DNA of 64,000 nucleotides, from positions 17,443 through 81,442 of the forward strand of contig DWYR01000001.1 of the NCBI GenBank assembly GCA_019118565.1. Direction: 5' to 3'. This DNA comes from Candidatus Alistipes avicola (GTDB taxonomy: Bacteria; Bacteroidota; Bacteroidia; Bacteroidales; Rikenellaceae). The notes below the pieces were generated by a model. It saw only the letters and a program-made list of their open reading frames with translations. It searched no databases and was not told the origin of the DNA. This document shows, piece by piece, positions 36,686 through 45,842 of this stretch. A program made the position numbers and the translations under genes. Every line of letters begins with the position of its first letter. The first letter of the stretch is position 1.

Positions 36686-37938
36686 GAGAACTTCTGCTGG
36701 AAATCTGGACCTCGATCCGCAAAAACAAACTGAGGACCTTCCTCACGGGATTTTCCGTCGCGTGGGGCATCTTCATGCTGGTCATCCTGCTCGGGTCAGG
36801 CAACGGGCTCAAAAACGGCGTGATGTCCAATTTCGGGAACCAGGCAGTCAATACGATCATCCTGCAAGGCGGTTTGACCTCGACTCCCTACGCCGGCTAC
36901 GACAAATGGCGACACATCGAGTTGGGTAATCGCGATATGGAACTCCTGCACAACGAATTCCCGGAGGTAGACCAAATTGCAGCCAACGTCTGGCTCAACG
37001 AAATTACAATCTCCTACGGACGCGAATACCTCACCAATACCAGTATCGTGGGAATAACCCCGGCCAATGTGGAGATGGAGGGACAGGTCCTGCTCACAGG
37101 GCGCTTTATCAACGAGACGGATCTGGCTCAGCAACGGAAAGTGATCCTGCTCGACAAATCCGCCAGCGAGGTGCTCTTTTTCGGAGCGGATCCGGTCGGG
37201 AAGGCGGTCAAACTGAATAACATATCGTTCACTGTCATCGGCGTTTACGACCGCATCCAGAAGAGCTATAACTCCACATGCAACATACCGCTGTCGACCG
37301 CCCAACTGATCTTCAAGGCCAACAGCCCCTATGTGGACCGCATTGTCTTCTCGGTCAATGAGATCACCACGGATCAGCAGATGGAGACATTCGAAAAGCG
37401 GCTGCGCAACCGACTCGCGGCCGAACACAAATTCTCCCCCACGGACGAAAGTGCCCTGTGGATCTTCAACCGTATGGAGAACTACAAGGATACCATGTTT
37501 ATCTTCAACGGGATCAGCATCTTCATCTGGATCATCGGACTGGGGACACTGCTGGCCGGCGTGGTCGGCGTGAGCAACATCATGCTCGTAACGGTCCAGG
37601 AGCGCACGTTCGAATTCGGCATCCGCAAGGCACTCGGTGCCAAACCATCGTCGGTCATCCGGCTCATCCTGACCGAATCGGTACTGATTACCGCCGCTTT
37701 CGGCTACATCGGCATGGTACTGGGAGTCTTCACAATGGAGCTGGTCAACAAGATACTCTCCAGCATGCCGACTACGGGCGAGCACCAGTTCAACATGTTC
37801 CTCAACCCGACACTGAATCTCTCGGTTGCCGTGAGCGCCACAATCGTATTGGTGATCGCCGGGCTCATCGCAGGATACGTCCCGGCACGTCGTGCCGCCC
37901 AACTCAAGACGATCGACGCATTGCGATACAACAAATAA
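36682..37938 (+). CDS. ABC permease, MacB-like (first copy)
   Basis: A 418-residue FtsX/MacB-type permease: one N-terminal helix (NKLRTFLTGFSVAWGIFMLVILL), a periplasmic MacB_PCD domain of about 230 residues and three C-terminal helices with the GIRKALGAKPSSVIRLILTE coupling region. It pairs with the second permease as a probable heterodimer served by one ATPase. Coupled to the ATPase gene. Confidence 0.93.
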   Translation: MRELLLEIWTSIRKNKLRTFLTGFSVAWGIFMLVILLGSGNGLKNGVMSNFGNQAVNTIILQGGLTSTPYAGYDKWRHIELGNRDMELLHNEFPEVDQIAANVWLNEITISYGREYLTNTSIVGITPANVEMEGQVLLTGRFINETDLAQQRKVILLDKSASEVLFFGADPVGKAVKLNNISFTVIGVYDRIQKSYNSTCNIPLSTAQLIFKANSPYVDRIVFSVNEITTDQQMETFEKRLRNRLAAEHKFSPTDESALWIFNRMENYKDTMFIFNGISIFIWIIGLGTLLAGVVGVSNIMLVTVQERTFEFGIRKALGAKPSSVIRLILTESVLITAAFGYIGMVLGVFTMELVNKILSSMPTTGEHQFNMFLNPTLNLSVAVSATIVLVIAGLIAGYVPARRAAQLKTIDALRYNK

Positions 37939-37985
37939 CAGATAAAGGCAAACGCACCTTCCCTCACAATTAAGGCTTTTGCAGT

Positions 37986-39248
37986 ATGATATCATTTTTC
38001 GATACGGACCGGTGGAACGAAATATGGCAGACCATCACCCGCAACCGCAGGCGCAGCATCATGACGGCTCTGGGAGTTTTCTGGGGTATCTTCATGCTCG
38101 TCATCCTGCTGGGGGCCGGGACCGGCCTGGGCCGCATGTTCCGCGCCCAACTGGGTGAGACCTCCACCAACACGGTCTTCCTGAATCCCGGACAGACGTC
38201 GATTCCCTACAAAGGAATGCCGTCGGGACGCACCTGGCAATTGGATATGGACGACCTGAAGGCCATACAGGAGCTCCCGGAGGCGGAATACGTTTCGGCC
38301 CTCTGCTGGGGAGGACAGCGGAATGCCTCCTACCAAAATCAGAAAGGCGACTTCGGTCTGATGGGATACTCGCCCGACATGCAGAAGATTAACCCGCAGA
38401 AGATCGTCATGGGGCGCTTCCTGAACGACGTGGACGTATTGCGCCAGCGAAAGGTCTGCGTAATAGGCACCCAGGTATGGCGCGACCTGTTTCCCAGCGG
38501 AGAAGATCCCATCGGTAAGATCATCCAGATCGGAACATCCTATTTCACGGTAGTGGGGGTAACCAAACCGCAAGGCTCGATGATGGCCTTCAGCGACCCG
38601 GAGCGAACTATATCCATCCCCGCCCTGATCCTGCAACAGATGTACGGTCAGGGAAACAAAATCCATATGCTGGCCGTTTCGGCCTACCCCGACGTACCGT
38701 CCGAGCAACTTATCAAGCAGACCCGCCAGACGATCGCCGGACGCCACCTGATCTCGCCTGACGACAAAAAAGCGATGTTCATCATGGATACGGGCGAAAT
38801 CTTCGGAAAGATCATGGGCCTGCTGCGGGGCATTGCAGCCCTGACCTGGATCGTCGGACTGGGGACCCTGCTGGCAGGTATCGTCGGCATCAGCAACATC
38901 ATGCTGGTATTGGTGCGCGAACGCACACAGGAGATCGGTGTCCGCCGAGCCCTTGGTGCATCACCCCTGACAATCCTCTCGCAGATTCTCTCCGAAAGTT
39001 TCATCCTCACCTTCATCGCCGGTGTCTTCGGCCTGGCCGCCGGTGTGGGTGTCATATCGGGCTTCGACTCCTGGTATCAGGCGGCCATCCGAGCCGGAAG
39101 CGAGATGCCGGAAATCTCGTGGCAAATCTCCTTCGGACTGGGCATGACAGCCCTTACAATACTGGTAATCAGCGGTCTGCTGGCCGGTGTCATCCCAGCT
39201 GTCCGGGCTCTCAAGATCAAACCCGTGGATGCCATCCGCGAAGAGTAA
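37986..39248 (+). CDS. ABC permease, MacB-like (second copy)
   Basis: A 420-residue paralogue of the preceding permease with the same layout (RRSIMTALGVFWGIFMLVILLG at the N-terminus, GVRRALGASPLTILSQILSE near the C-terminus). Two different permeases next to one ATPase point to a heterodimeric complex, common in Bacteroidota. It lies 47 bases after the first copy. Confidence 0.93.
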   Translation: MISFFDTDRWNEIWQTITRNRRRSIMTALGVFWGIFMLVILLGAGTGLGRMFRAQLGETSTNTVFLNPGQTSIPYKGMPSGRTWQLDMDDLKAIQELPEAEYVSALCWGGQRNASYQNQKGDFGLMGYSPDMQKINPQKIVMGRFLNDVDVLRQRKVCVIGTQVWRDLFPSGEDPIGKIIQIGTSYFTVVGVTKPQGSMMAFSDPERTISIPALILQQMYGQGNKIHMLAVSAYPDVPSEQLIKQTRQTIAGRHLISPDDKKAMFIMDTGEIFGKIMGLLRGIAALTWIVGLGTLLAGIVGISNIMLVLVRERTQEIGVRRALGASPLTILSQILSESFILTFIAGVFGLAAGVGVISGFDSWYQAAIRAGSEMPEISWQISFGLGMTALTILVISGLLAGVIPAVRALKIKPVDAIREE

Positions 39249-39289
39249 ATAGACTATCAATCTCGAAACAAATATAAAATGAGTGGCAT

Positions 39290-40396
39290 ATGAAGAAGTT
39301 TTTTAAGATTTTCCTGGGAATCGTTTTCCTGATCCTGCTCGTGCTGACATTCGTCTATCTATGGAGCAAGGGCCGTCCCGAAAAGGTGGTTTACACGACC
39401 GTAAATCCGACCATCGACACGATCCGCCAATACGTGATCGCAACCGGCAAGATCGAGCCGCGGGACGAGGTGCTCATCAAACCGCAGATCTCGGGTATCA
39501 TCTCGGATATCCGCTGCGAGGCGGGAGACCGGGTAAACATCGGCGATGTAATCGCCACAGTCAAGGTGATCCCCGAACTGGGATCTCTCAACAGCGCAGA
39601 ATCCCGCGTAACGGTAGCAAAACTCTCGCTGGAACAGCAGCGCAAGGAGTTCGACCGTACGGAGACCCTCTATCAAAAAGGGGTGGTCTCTCAGGAGGAG
39701 TACGAACAGGGGCAGACCAACTTGAGCAAGGCCGAAGAGGAGATGCAAAACGCCCAGGATGCCCTGGAAATCGTTAAAAACGGTATCGCCAAACGTTATG
39801 CCGATTTGAGTAACACACAAATCCGGTCGACCATTACGGGCATGATCCTCGATGTCCCGGTCAAAGTCGGGAACTCGGTGATCCAGGCCAATACGTTCAA
39901 CGACGGTACGACCATCGCTTCAGTCGCCGATATGGGAGACATGCTCTTCCAGGGGAAAGTCGATGAAACGGACGTAGGTAAACTGAAGGTGGGTATGCCG
40001 GTCGTGCTGACCATCGGAGCCATGCAGGGGACCGTCCTTGAGGCCGAACTGGAATACATCTCACCGAAAGCGGTCGAGGAGAACGGAGTCATCATGTTCG
40101 AGGTTAAAGCCGCGGCCAGGATCCCCGAATCGACCTTCGTACGTGCCGGATACAGCGCCAACGCAAGCATCGTAATCGAGAGCCGCGAGGGCGTGATGGT
40201 ACTTCCGGAGAATACTTTGCAGTTCGAAGAGGGCGTTCCGTGCGTCTATGTGCTGACTAGTCCCGAAGGCAGTGACGAGCAGACCTTCGAGAAAAGGAAT
40301 GTCGAGGTTGGCCTCTCGGACGGTATCAACATCGAGATTCTCTCCGGTGTCAATGAAAATGACAAGGTCAGGAGTCTCCAGGTACAAAACTTCTAA
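39290..40396 (+). CDS. MacA/HlyD-type periplasmic adaptor
   Basis: A 368-residue membrane-fusion protein: N-terminal membrane anchor (FKIFLGIVFLILLVLTFVYL), a lipoyl-like half (GKIEPRDEVLIKPQISGII), a coiled-coil hairpin (about residues 95-165), then beta-barrel and membrane-proximal domains. It links the MacB-like permeases in the inner membrane to the TolC-like duct encoded next. Confidence 0.93.
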   Translation: MKKFFKIFLGIVFLILLVLTFVYLWSKGRPEKVVYTTVNPTIDTIRQYVIATGKIEPRDEVLIKPQISGIISDIRCEAGDRVNIGDVIATVKVIPELGSLNSAESRVTVAKLSLEQQRKEFDRTETLYQKGVVSQEEYEQGQTNLSKAEEEMQNAQDALEIVKNGIAKRYADLSNTQIRSTITGMILDVPVKVGNSVIQANTFNDGTTIASVADMGDMLFQGKVDETDVGKLKVGMPVVLTIGAMQGTVLEAELEYISPKAVEENGVIMFEVKAAARIPESTFVRAGYSANASIVIESREGVMVLPENTLQFEEGVPCVYVLTSPEGSDEQTFEKRNVEVGLSDGINIEILSGVNENDKVRSLQVQNF

Positions 40397-40409
40397 AATC
40401 CAATCGGCC

Positions 40410-41756
40410 ATGAAATACGGAATCACTCTTCTTGCCCTGCTCCTGTGGAGCGTGGCAGGATATGCGCAGGAACCTCCGAAAGAGGCACCCTGGAGCCTTC
40501 AGGATTGTATCGATTACGCCAACCAGCATAACATCAGCGTCCAGCAACAGGAGGTAAAAGTCTCACAGAGTCAGATCGAACTGAACACAGCCCAAAACAG
40601 TCGCCTGCCTGACCTGAACGCCTCGCTCGGTGCCAATATGTCGTTCGGACGCAGTTTGATCAGCAACAACACCTACGCCGACAACAACCAGCTATCGGGA
40701 AACCTCGGGGTATCGGCCTCGCTGCCCCTCTTCATGGGTGGACGGATCAACCACCAGATCGCTGCGGACAAACTGGGATTCCAGGCCGCCGTCAAGGATC
40801 TGGAACGAATGCGAGAGGATGTTGCGGTCAATATCATGTCGCTCTACCTCGAGGTCCTGTTCAACAAGGAGTTGGTCAATGTCGCCCAAAGCCAGCTCGA
40901 ACTGAGTACGATGCAGGTAACACGAAGCCGCGAGGAGGTTTCCGCCGGCAAAGTAGCCGAAGCAACCCTCTACGAAACCGAAGCGCTGATGGCACAGGAC
41001 GAGTTGACGCTCACACAAAACAAGAATAACCTTTCGTTGGCACTGCTGGCACTCAGCCAGGCCCTGAACCGCCCGAGTGCCGAAGGATTCGACGTGGTCT
41101 ATCCGATCCTCGACAGCACACAGGTCGAATCGTCAATGATGCTGCGCGATCCCAAGGAGATTGTTGCCTATGCGCTCGACAACCGTCCGCATATCCAGTC
41201 CGAACGTCTTCGCCTCGACCAGGCAGAGCGATCGGTCCGACTGGCACGCTCCTCGTTCTACCCTCAGATCTCACTTTCGGGTGGATACGGGACGAACATC
41301 TACAACTCATTCGCAACGGGGGCCGTAAATCCTCCCTTCGGCAGACAGTTCCGCAACAACAGCAGCGAATACGTCGGTTTGACAGTAAGCATTCCCATCT
41401 TCAATCGGCTGGCAACCCGCAACAGCGTCCGTTCTGCCCGATTGAACGTCAAAAACCAACTACTGACTCTCACCCAAGCCGAGCAGTCGTTGCAAAAGGA
41501 GGTCGAAACGGCCTATTACACAGCCGAAGCAGCTCGACAAAAGTATCGTTCGGCCCAAAAAGCTCTCTCTTCAGCCCGCATCGCCTTCCAGTATGAGACC
41601 GAAAAATTCGCCGCCGGCCGTTCGACGACATTCGACTACAGCGATGCAAAAAACCGTATGGTGAAAGCAGAATCGGATCTGCTGCAAGCGAAATACGAAC
41701 TTATCTTCCGCACCAAGATTCTCGATTACTATGCGGGGTATCCGCTCTCACTTTAA
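40410..41756 (+). CDS. TolC-family outer-membrane efflux protein
   Basis: A 448-residue outer-membrane factor with a signal peptide (MKYGITLLALLLWSVAGYAQ) and two internally similar halves of long helices with beta strands, typical of OEP/TolC. The start at 40410 gives the signal peptide; the longer frame runs back into the adaptor gene. It completes a MacA-MacB-TolC tripartite pump; the cargo cannot be told from sequence. Confidence 0.94.
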   Translation: MKYGITLLALLLWSVAGYAQEPPKEAPWSLQDCIDYANQHNISVQQQEVKVSQSQIELNTAQNSRLPDLNASLGANMSFGRSLISNNTYADNNQLSGNLGVSASLPLFMGGRINHQIAADKLGFQAAVKDLERMREDVAVNIMSLYLEVLFNKELVNVAQSQLELSTMQVTRSREEVSAGKVAEATLYETEALMAQDELTLTQNKNNLSLALLALSQALNRPSAEGFDVVYPILDSTQVESSMMLRDPKEIVAYALDNRPHIQSERLRLDQAERSVRLARSSFYPQISLSGGYGTNIYNSFATGAVNPPFGRQFRNNSSEYVGLTVSIPIFNRLATRNSVRSARLNVKNQLLTLTQAEQSLQKEVETAYYTAEAARQKYRSAQKALSSARIAFQYETEKFAAGRSTTFDYSDAKNRMVKAESDLLQAKYELIFRTKILDYYAGYPLSL

Positions 41757-41774
41757 AATTCGTTATCATGCCAC

Positions 41775-41811
41775 AAAAAAAGAGGAGAACGCCGACAGTG
41801 TTCTCCTCTTT
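41775..41811 (+). terminator. Hairpin terminator after the TolC gene
   Basis: A 12-bp stem (AAAGAGGAGAAC / GTTCTCCTCTTT) with a 9-base loop. Six A precede it, so the U-tract is better on the minus strand; on the + strand only the TTT of the stem follows. It probably acts both ways. Confidence 0.7.
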
Positions 41812-42009
41812 CGTATCATTGGGATATAAAAACAAGCGAAACTCTTGACATCGCCTTTTCGGGGTATTATCTTTGTCCGCACGGAACGAATCCGTATCCA
41901 AATTTCCGCTTTTCTCTCGCAAGAGACACTTTTTTCTCCGAACAACGTACGTCTTTTTCGACCGGACACAATCCGGTCGGCAACGACCGTACGCATAAAA
42001 GATCCCCTT

Positions 42010-42276
42010 ATGACAAAAAAAGGACGCAGTCAGGAGCTGATCGCCAAACGGGACGCTATGCTCTGCCGACGCTATCACTATTGGACCGAAATTGCCCGCC
42101 GCCGCTTCGACGATACCCTGAAGATTCTCTCCGAGGAGGAGTTCTTCCTCTCCGAGGAGCGCATTCTCGTCATTCTGCGACGCAATAGCAACCTTCTCCA
42201 GAAGTTATTACAGACCTCAAAAACAAACAAAGCTCCTCGACGGATAAAAAAAGAGACGCTCTTCTCCGGATTTTAA
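42010..42276 (+). CDS. Small conserved Bacteroidota protein, unknown function
   Basis: An 88-residue, very basic, helical protein with a core RRYHYWTEIARRRFDDTLKI followed by LSEEEFFLSEERILVILRR, which looks like a helix-turn-helix. I recall related short proteins scattered through Bacteroidota genomes, sometimes annotated as transposase-like, but cannot name a family. The start MTKKGRS is preferred; a longer frame upstream has low-complexity content and no support. Confidence 0.6.
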   Translation: MTKKGRSQELIAKRDAMLCRRYHYWTEIARRRFDDTLKILSEEEFFLSEERILVILRRNSNLLQKLLQTSKTNKAPRRIKKETLFSGF

Positions 42277-42340
42277 CCCGACACCAATCCTTCCTCGCAT
42301 AAAAAGAGACGCTCGACGATCCTGTTTTAAGAAAAACCAC

Positions 42341-42348
42341 TATTTTTG
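42341..42348 (+). promoter_or_regulatory. -7 box of the AspT-like gene
   Basis: TATTTTTG fits TAnnTTTG; it would give a leader of about 22 bases to the ATG at 42376. The -33 element is not clear. Confidence 0.5.
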
Positions 42349-42375
42349 CGACTGAAACATCTCCCGGCAAAGACA

Positions 42376-44037
42376 ATGAACTGGTTTACCGATCTTTTCA
42401 CACAGCATTCGGCCATTCAGGCCGTTGTCGTACTCTCGCTGATCTCAGTGCTCGGTATGGCCTTGGGAAAGATACGCTTTTTCGGTATCTCGCTCGGCGT
42501 CACGTTCGTCTTCTTCATCGGAATCGCAGCCGGGCACTTCGGATTGTCGGTAGACCCGTCAATGCTCGCATTCGCCGAGAGTTTCGGACTGATCCTTTTC
42601 GTCTATGCCTTGGGACTGCAGGTGGGTCCCGGTTTCTTCAGTTCGCTCCGTTCGGGCGGAATCCGACTCGTCTCTCTGGCGACACTCATCGTAATCTTAG
42701 GATCATTGCTGGCAATAGCCTTGAGCTATGCCGCACACGTACCGATGAGCGATATGGCCGGTATCCTGTGCGGCGCCACAACCAATACCCCAGCACTCGG
42801 TGCTGCTCAGCAGATGCTCTCCCAGATGCAGATCGACAGCAACAACGCTACGTTGGGTTGCGCCCTGACCTATCCGTTGGGTGTCGTCGGTGTAATTTTA
42901 GGAATTATCGCCGTACGAAAACTCTTTGTCCGCCCGGCAAATATGCCCAAACCGGATACCGAACATCAGAAAAACGTCTTCATCGTCGAATTCAAGATTA
43001 CCAATCCCGGCATCTCCTATAAAAGTATCCGGGACGTTGCTGGATATAGCCACCATCGTTTCGTCATCTCACGTCTATGGAGAGCGGGAAAAGTCTCAAT
43101 CCCTACTTCGGATACCACGCTTGAACTCGACGACCTGATCCTGGTTATCACCTCTCCCGACGACGTAAAGGCGTTGGAACTGCTTTTCGGCGAACAGGTG
43201 CAGAAAGACTGGAACACTCATGACATAGACTGGGATGCGGTTGACAGCCAACTCATTTCACGTTCGATCATCGTCACACGTCCCGAAATCAACGGTCGGA
43301 AACTCAGTTCGCTGCGACTGCGAAACCTCTACGGCATCAACATCAGCCGGGTTCACCGATCGGGTGTACAACTGCTTGCGACACCGGATCTTACGCTGCA
43401 ACTGGGCGACAGCCTGACCGTGGTCGGAGAAGCGCAGGCGCTGCAACAGGTAGAGCGAATCCTGGGTAATGCCGTTAAACGACTCGACGAGCCGAACCTG
43501 ATTCCGGTCTTCATCGGACTGATTCTCGGATTGTTACTGGGAAGTATTCCGCTGGCCGTCCCCGGCATCAGCCTCCCCGTCAAACTGGGTATTGCCGGAG
43601 GCCCGATCATCCTCGGCATTCTGATCGGCACGTTCGGACCCCGCATCCACATCGTCACCTATACGACACTGAGTGCCAACCTGATGCTGCGAGCACTCGG
43701 ACTCTCGCTCTATCTGGCCTGTCTGGGTCTCGAAGCCGGAGCCCATTTCGTCGAGACAATCATGCGTCCCGAAGGTCTGTTGTGGATTGCACTGGGATTC
43801 CTCATCACCTTCGTACCGGTAGTCCTTGTTGCCTATCTCTCGCTGCGGCTCTTCCGCACCGACTTCGGCGAAGTGGCCGGTATCATGTGCGGCAGCATGG
43901 CTAACCCCATGGCACTCGGCTATGCCAACGACTCGATTCCCGGCGACCATCCGGCCGTAGCCTACGCAACGGTCTATCCGGTCTGTATGTTCCTGCGGGT
44001 GATTATTATCCAGATCCTGCTCATGTGTTTCCTCTGA
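42376..44037 (+). CDS. AspT/YidE-type antiporter with two RCK_C domains
   Basis: A 553-residue membrane protein of the aspartate:alanine exchanger family: N-terminal helices (about residues 10-185), two cytoplasmic TrkA-C (RCK_C) domains (about 200-375) and a second set of helices (about 380-553). The duplicated AspT signatures VYALGLQVGPGFFSSLR and YLACLGLEAGAHF are clear, as are the GATTNTPALGAAQQ and GSMANPMALGYAND loops. Substrate is probably a dicarboxylate/amino acid pair but is unproven. The ATG at 42376 is preferred over an upstream TTG inside the promoter. Confidence 0.9.
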   Translation: MNWFTDLFTQHSAIQAVVVLSLISVLGMALGKIRFFGISLGVTFVFFIGIAAGHFGLSVDPSMLAFAESFGLILFVYALGLQVGPGFFSSLRSGGIRLVSLATLIVILGSLLAIALSYAAHVPMSDMAGILCGATTNTPALGAAQQMLSQMQIDSNNATLGCALTYPLGVVGVILGIIAVRKLFVRPANMPKPDTEHQKNVFIVEFKITNPGISYKSIRDVAGYSHHRFVISRLWRAGKVSIPTSDTTLELDDLILVITSPDDVKALELLFGEQVQKDWNTHDIDWDAVDSQLISRSIIVTRPEINGRKLSSLRLRNLYGINISRVHRSGVQLLATPDLTLQLGDSLTVVGEAQALQQVERILGNAVKRLDEPNLIPVFIGLILGLLLGSIPLAVPGISLPVKLGIAGGPIILGILIGTFGPRIHIVTYTTLSANLMLRALGLSLYLACLGLEAGAHFVETIMRPEGLLWIALGFLITFVPVVLVAYLSLRLFRTDFGEVAGIMCGSMANPMALGYANDSIPGDHPAVAYATVYPVCMFLRVIIIQILLMCFL

Positions 44038-44050
44038 GCCGGAGGCTTCG

Positions 44051-44557
44051 CTATAAAGGAATTACCCGACCGATCTCTCCTTCGAAGTTGGGCGTAAAGA
44101 TACCCTTGCCCATATTCTCCCGAATCTCCTGAATCGGCCAGAAACGGCCTCCGTCCAACTCCTCACTCGGGCGGACAGGGCCATCGTATGTGGTACGGTA
44201 GACGTAGACCAACTCGCTCTCACGCTCCGAATCGAACCGATAGGACTCCAGGAAAACCGGCGGAAAGTCGGTTACACCCAACTCCTCACGCACCTCACGG
44301 CGCAGAGCCTCCTCGACACTCTCGCCCCAATCGACATGACCGCCCACGGCCGTATCCCAACGTCCGGGCTGGATATCCTTCCACATCGGACGTTTTTGCA
44401 GATAGAGTTCGCCGCGAGAATTGAACAGATGGAGATGAACCACCGGATGCAGCAGATGCGATCCATCGTGACAATGGTCACGTGTTGCCGAGCCAATCAC
44501 CTTTCCGGTTTGATCCACGAGCGGGAAAAGTTCTTCCGAATTGTCTTTACGTTGCAT
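44051..44557 (-). CDS. NUDIX hydrolase
   Basis: A 168-residue YfcD/IPP-isomerase-like NUDIX enzyme. The Nudix box GHVDWGESVEEALRREVREE fits GX5EX7REUXEEXGU and would bind the metal ions that cleave a nucleoside diphosphate-X substrate. The N-terminal FPLVDQTGKVIGSATR and the His-rich DHCHDGSHLLHP segment are as in YfcD. It is 12 bases after the MFS gene on the same strand and convergent with the AspT-like gene. Confidence 0.9.
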   Translation of the reverse strand: MQRKDNSEELFPLVDQTGKVIGSATRDHCHDGSHLLHPVVHLHLFNSRGELYLQKRPMWKDIQPGRWDTAVGGHVDWGESVEEALRREVREELGVTDFPPVFLESYRFDSERESELVYVYRTTYDGPVRPSEELDGGRFWPIQEIRENMGKGIFTPNFEGEIGRVIPL

Positions 44558-44569
44558 AGGTCTCGATAT

Positions 44570-45724
44570 TTAAGCACGCACCCGTCCGAAACGGCTGCAG
44601 TAAATGGAAAACATAACAAATCCCAACAGTGCGAACAGCGCTCCGGGCAGTGCGGAATAGTGTGCCTCCAGTCCCTGTTGGATAGGCAGGCCGCCGAAAT
44701 AGGCCCCCAACGCATTTCCGAGATTAAAGGCGATCTGGATCGAAGCCGCCCCCAGCATCTCGCCGCCGGGAGCATTCTCCAGAATCAGCAACTGCTGGGG
44801 CGACGAGACGGCAAACAATCCGCTCGTGGTAAGGAACATCAGGAGCAGTGCCAGCCAGGGAATCCGGGCAAAAAAGAACAGCGAGACCAACAGCAGACAG
44901 AGCGCGCCCTGCGTAAAGCGAGCCACCCGTTCAGGGGTAAAACGGTCCGAGAGTTGTCCTCCGGCCAGATTACCGAGCAACATACCGAATCCGGCAAGCA
45001 TCATTACCGCCGTCATCGTATCGGGAGAAATTCCGGCTACGGAAGTCATGGCCGGCGTAACATAACTATACCAGCAAAAGACACCTCCATTGGCAAAGAG
45101 CGTAGCGGCCAGGATCAACCAGGGGGCTGTCCGGGTCAGGAAACGGAACTGTCCCTTCAATCCATGATCGGGCAACGGAGCGATTACCGGAACCCATCGT
45201 ACAATAAAGAAACAAGCGAGCGCTCCCCAGATACCGACCATTACAAAAGCCAGTCGCCAGGAGAGAAAATTACCGAGGTACGTTCCGAGCGGCACGCCGA
45301 ACAGATTGGCAACGGTCATCCCGAGGATCATGATCGACACGGCTTTTGTACTGTGTCCGGGATCGGCCAGTTTCTTCGCGACGATTGAGCCTACGCCGAA
45401 AAAGGCCCCATGTGGAAGTCCCGATACGAAACGGGCCCCGAGCAGCGTCCAATAGTCGGATGCAACGGCCGCCCACAGGTTTCCCAACATGATGATTCCG
45501 ACCAACACGATCAGAATATCCTTCAGCGGGCGTTTCCGGGCAACAAGCACCGTACAGGGAGCCCCGACGCAAACCCCGATGGCATAAGCCGAAATGAAAT
45601 GGCCTGCACGGGGGATGGAGACTCCGAGTGAAGCCGCCACGTTGGGTAATATTCCCATCATCACGAATTCGGCCATTCCGAGCGCCAACGTTCCGAAGGC
45701 AAGTGCGACAAGATTTCTTTTCAT
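44570..45724 (-). CDS. MFS efflux transporter, AraJ/drug-exporter type
   Basis: A 384-residue, twelve-helix major facilitator of the DHA1/AraJ group. The N-terminus LALGMAEFVMMGILPNVAAS is typical, as is the loop motif with HGAFFGVGS. It probably exports a small toxic or sugar-like compound. It has its own promoter with a 27-base palindrome on the start site (45768-45802), which implies control by a repressor, and is transcribed with the NUDIX gene. Confidence 0.9.
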   Translation of the reverse strand: MKRNLVALAFGTLALGMAEFVMMGILPNVAASLGVSIPRAGHFISAYAIGVCVGAPCTVLVARKRPLKDILIVLVGIIMLGNLWAAVASDYWTLLGARFVSGLPHGAFFGVGSIVAKKLADPGHSTKAVSIMILGMTVANLFGVPLGTYLGNFLSWRLAFVMVGIWGALACFFIVRWVPVIAPLPDHGLKGQFRFLTRTAPWLILAATLFANGGVFCWYSYVTPAMTSVAGISPDTMTAVMMLAGFGMLLGNLAGGQLSDRFTPERVARFTQGALCLLLVSLFFFARIPWLALLLMFLTTSGLFAVSSPQQLLILENAPGGEMLGAASIQIAFNLGNALGAYFGGLPIQQGLEAHYSALPGALFALLGFVMFSIYCSRFGRVRA

Positions 45725-45767
45725 TTTTCAGGTTCTATCCTCCTTGTCGAAGCAATCCAAAACAATA

Positions 45768-45802
45768 CACTCCGAACGGAGTCCGTTCGGAGTGCAAAAA
45801 TA
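45768..45802 (-). promoter_or_regulatory. MFS promoter with palindromic operator candidate
   Basis: On the minus strand TATTTTTG (45802-45795) is a -7 box. Directly after it comes a perfect 13-bp inverted repeat, CACTCCGAACGGA / TCCGTTCGGAGTG (45768-45780 and 45782-45794), with one central base. The predicted start site lies inside it. A one-base centre and absence of a T-run speak for a protein-binding operator rather than a terminator. Confidence 0.65.
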
Positions 45803-45842
45803 GAGAGACCACCCGGTTATCCGTACAATCGGACCGGATTTT

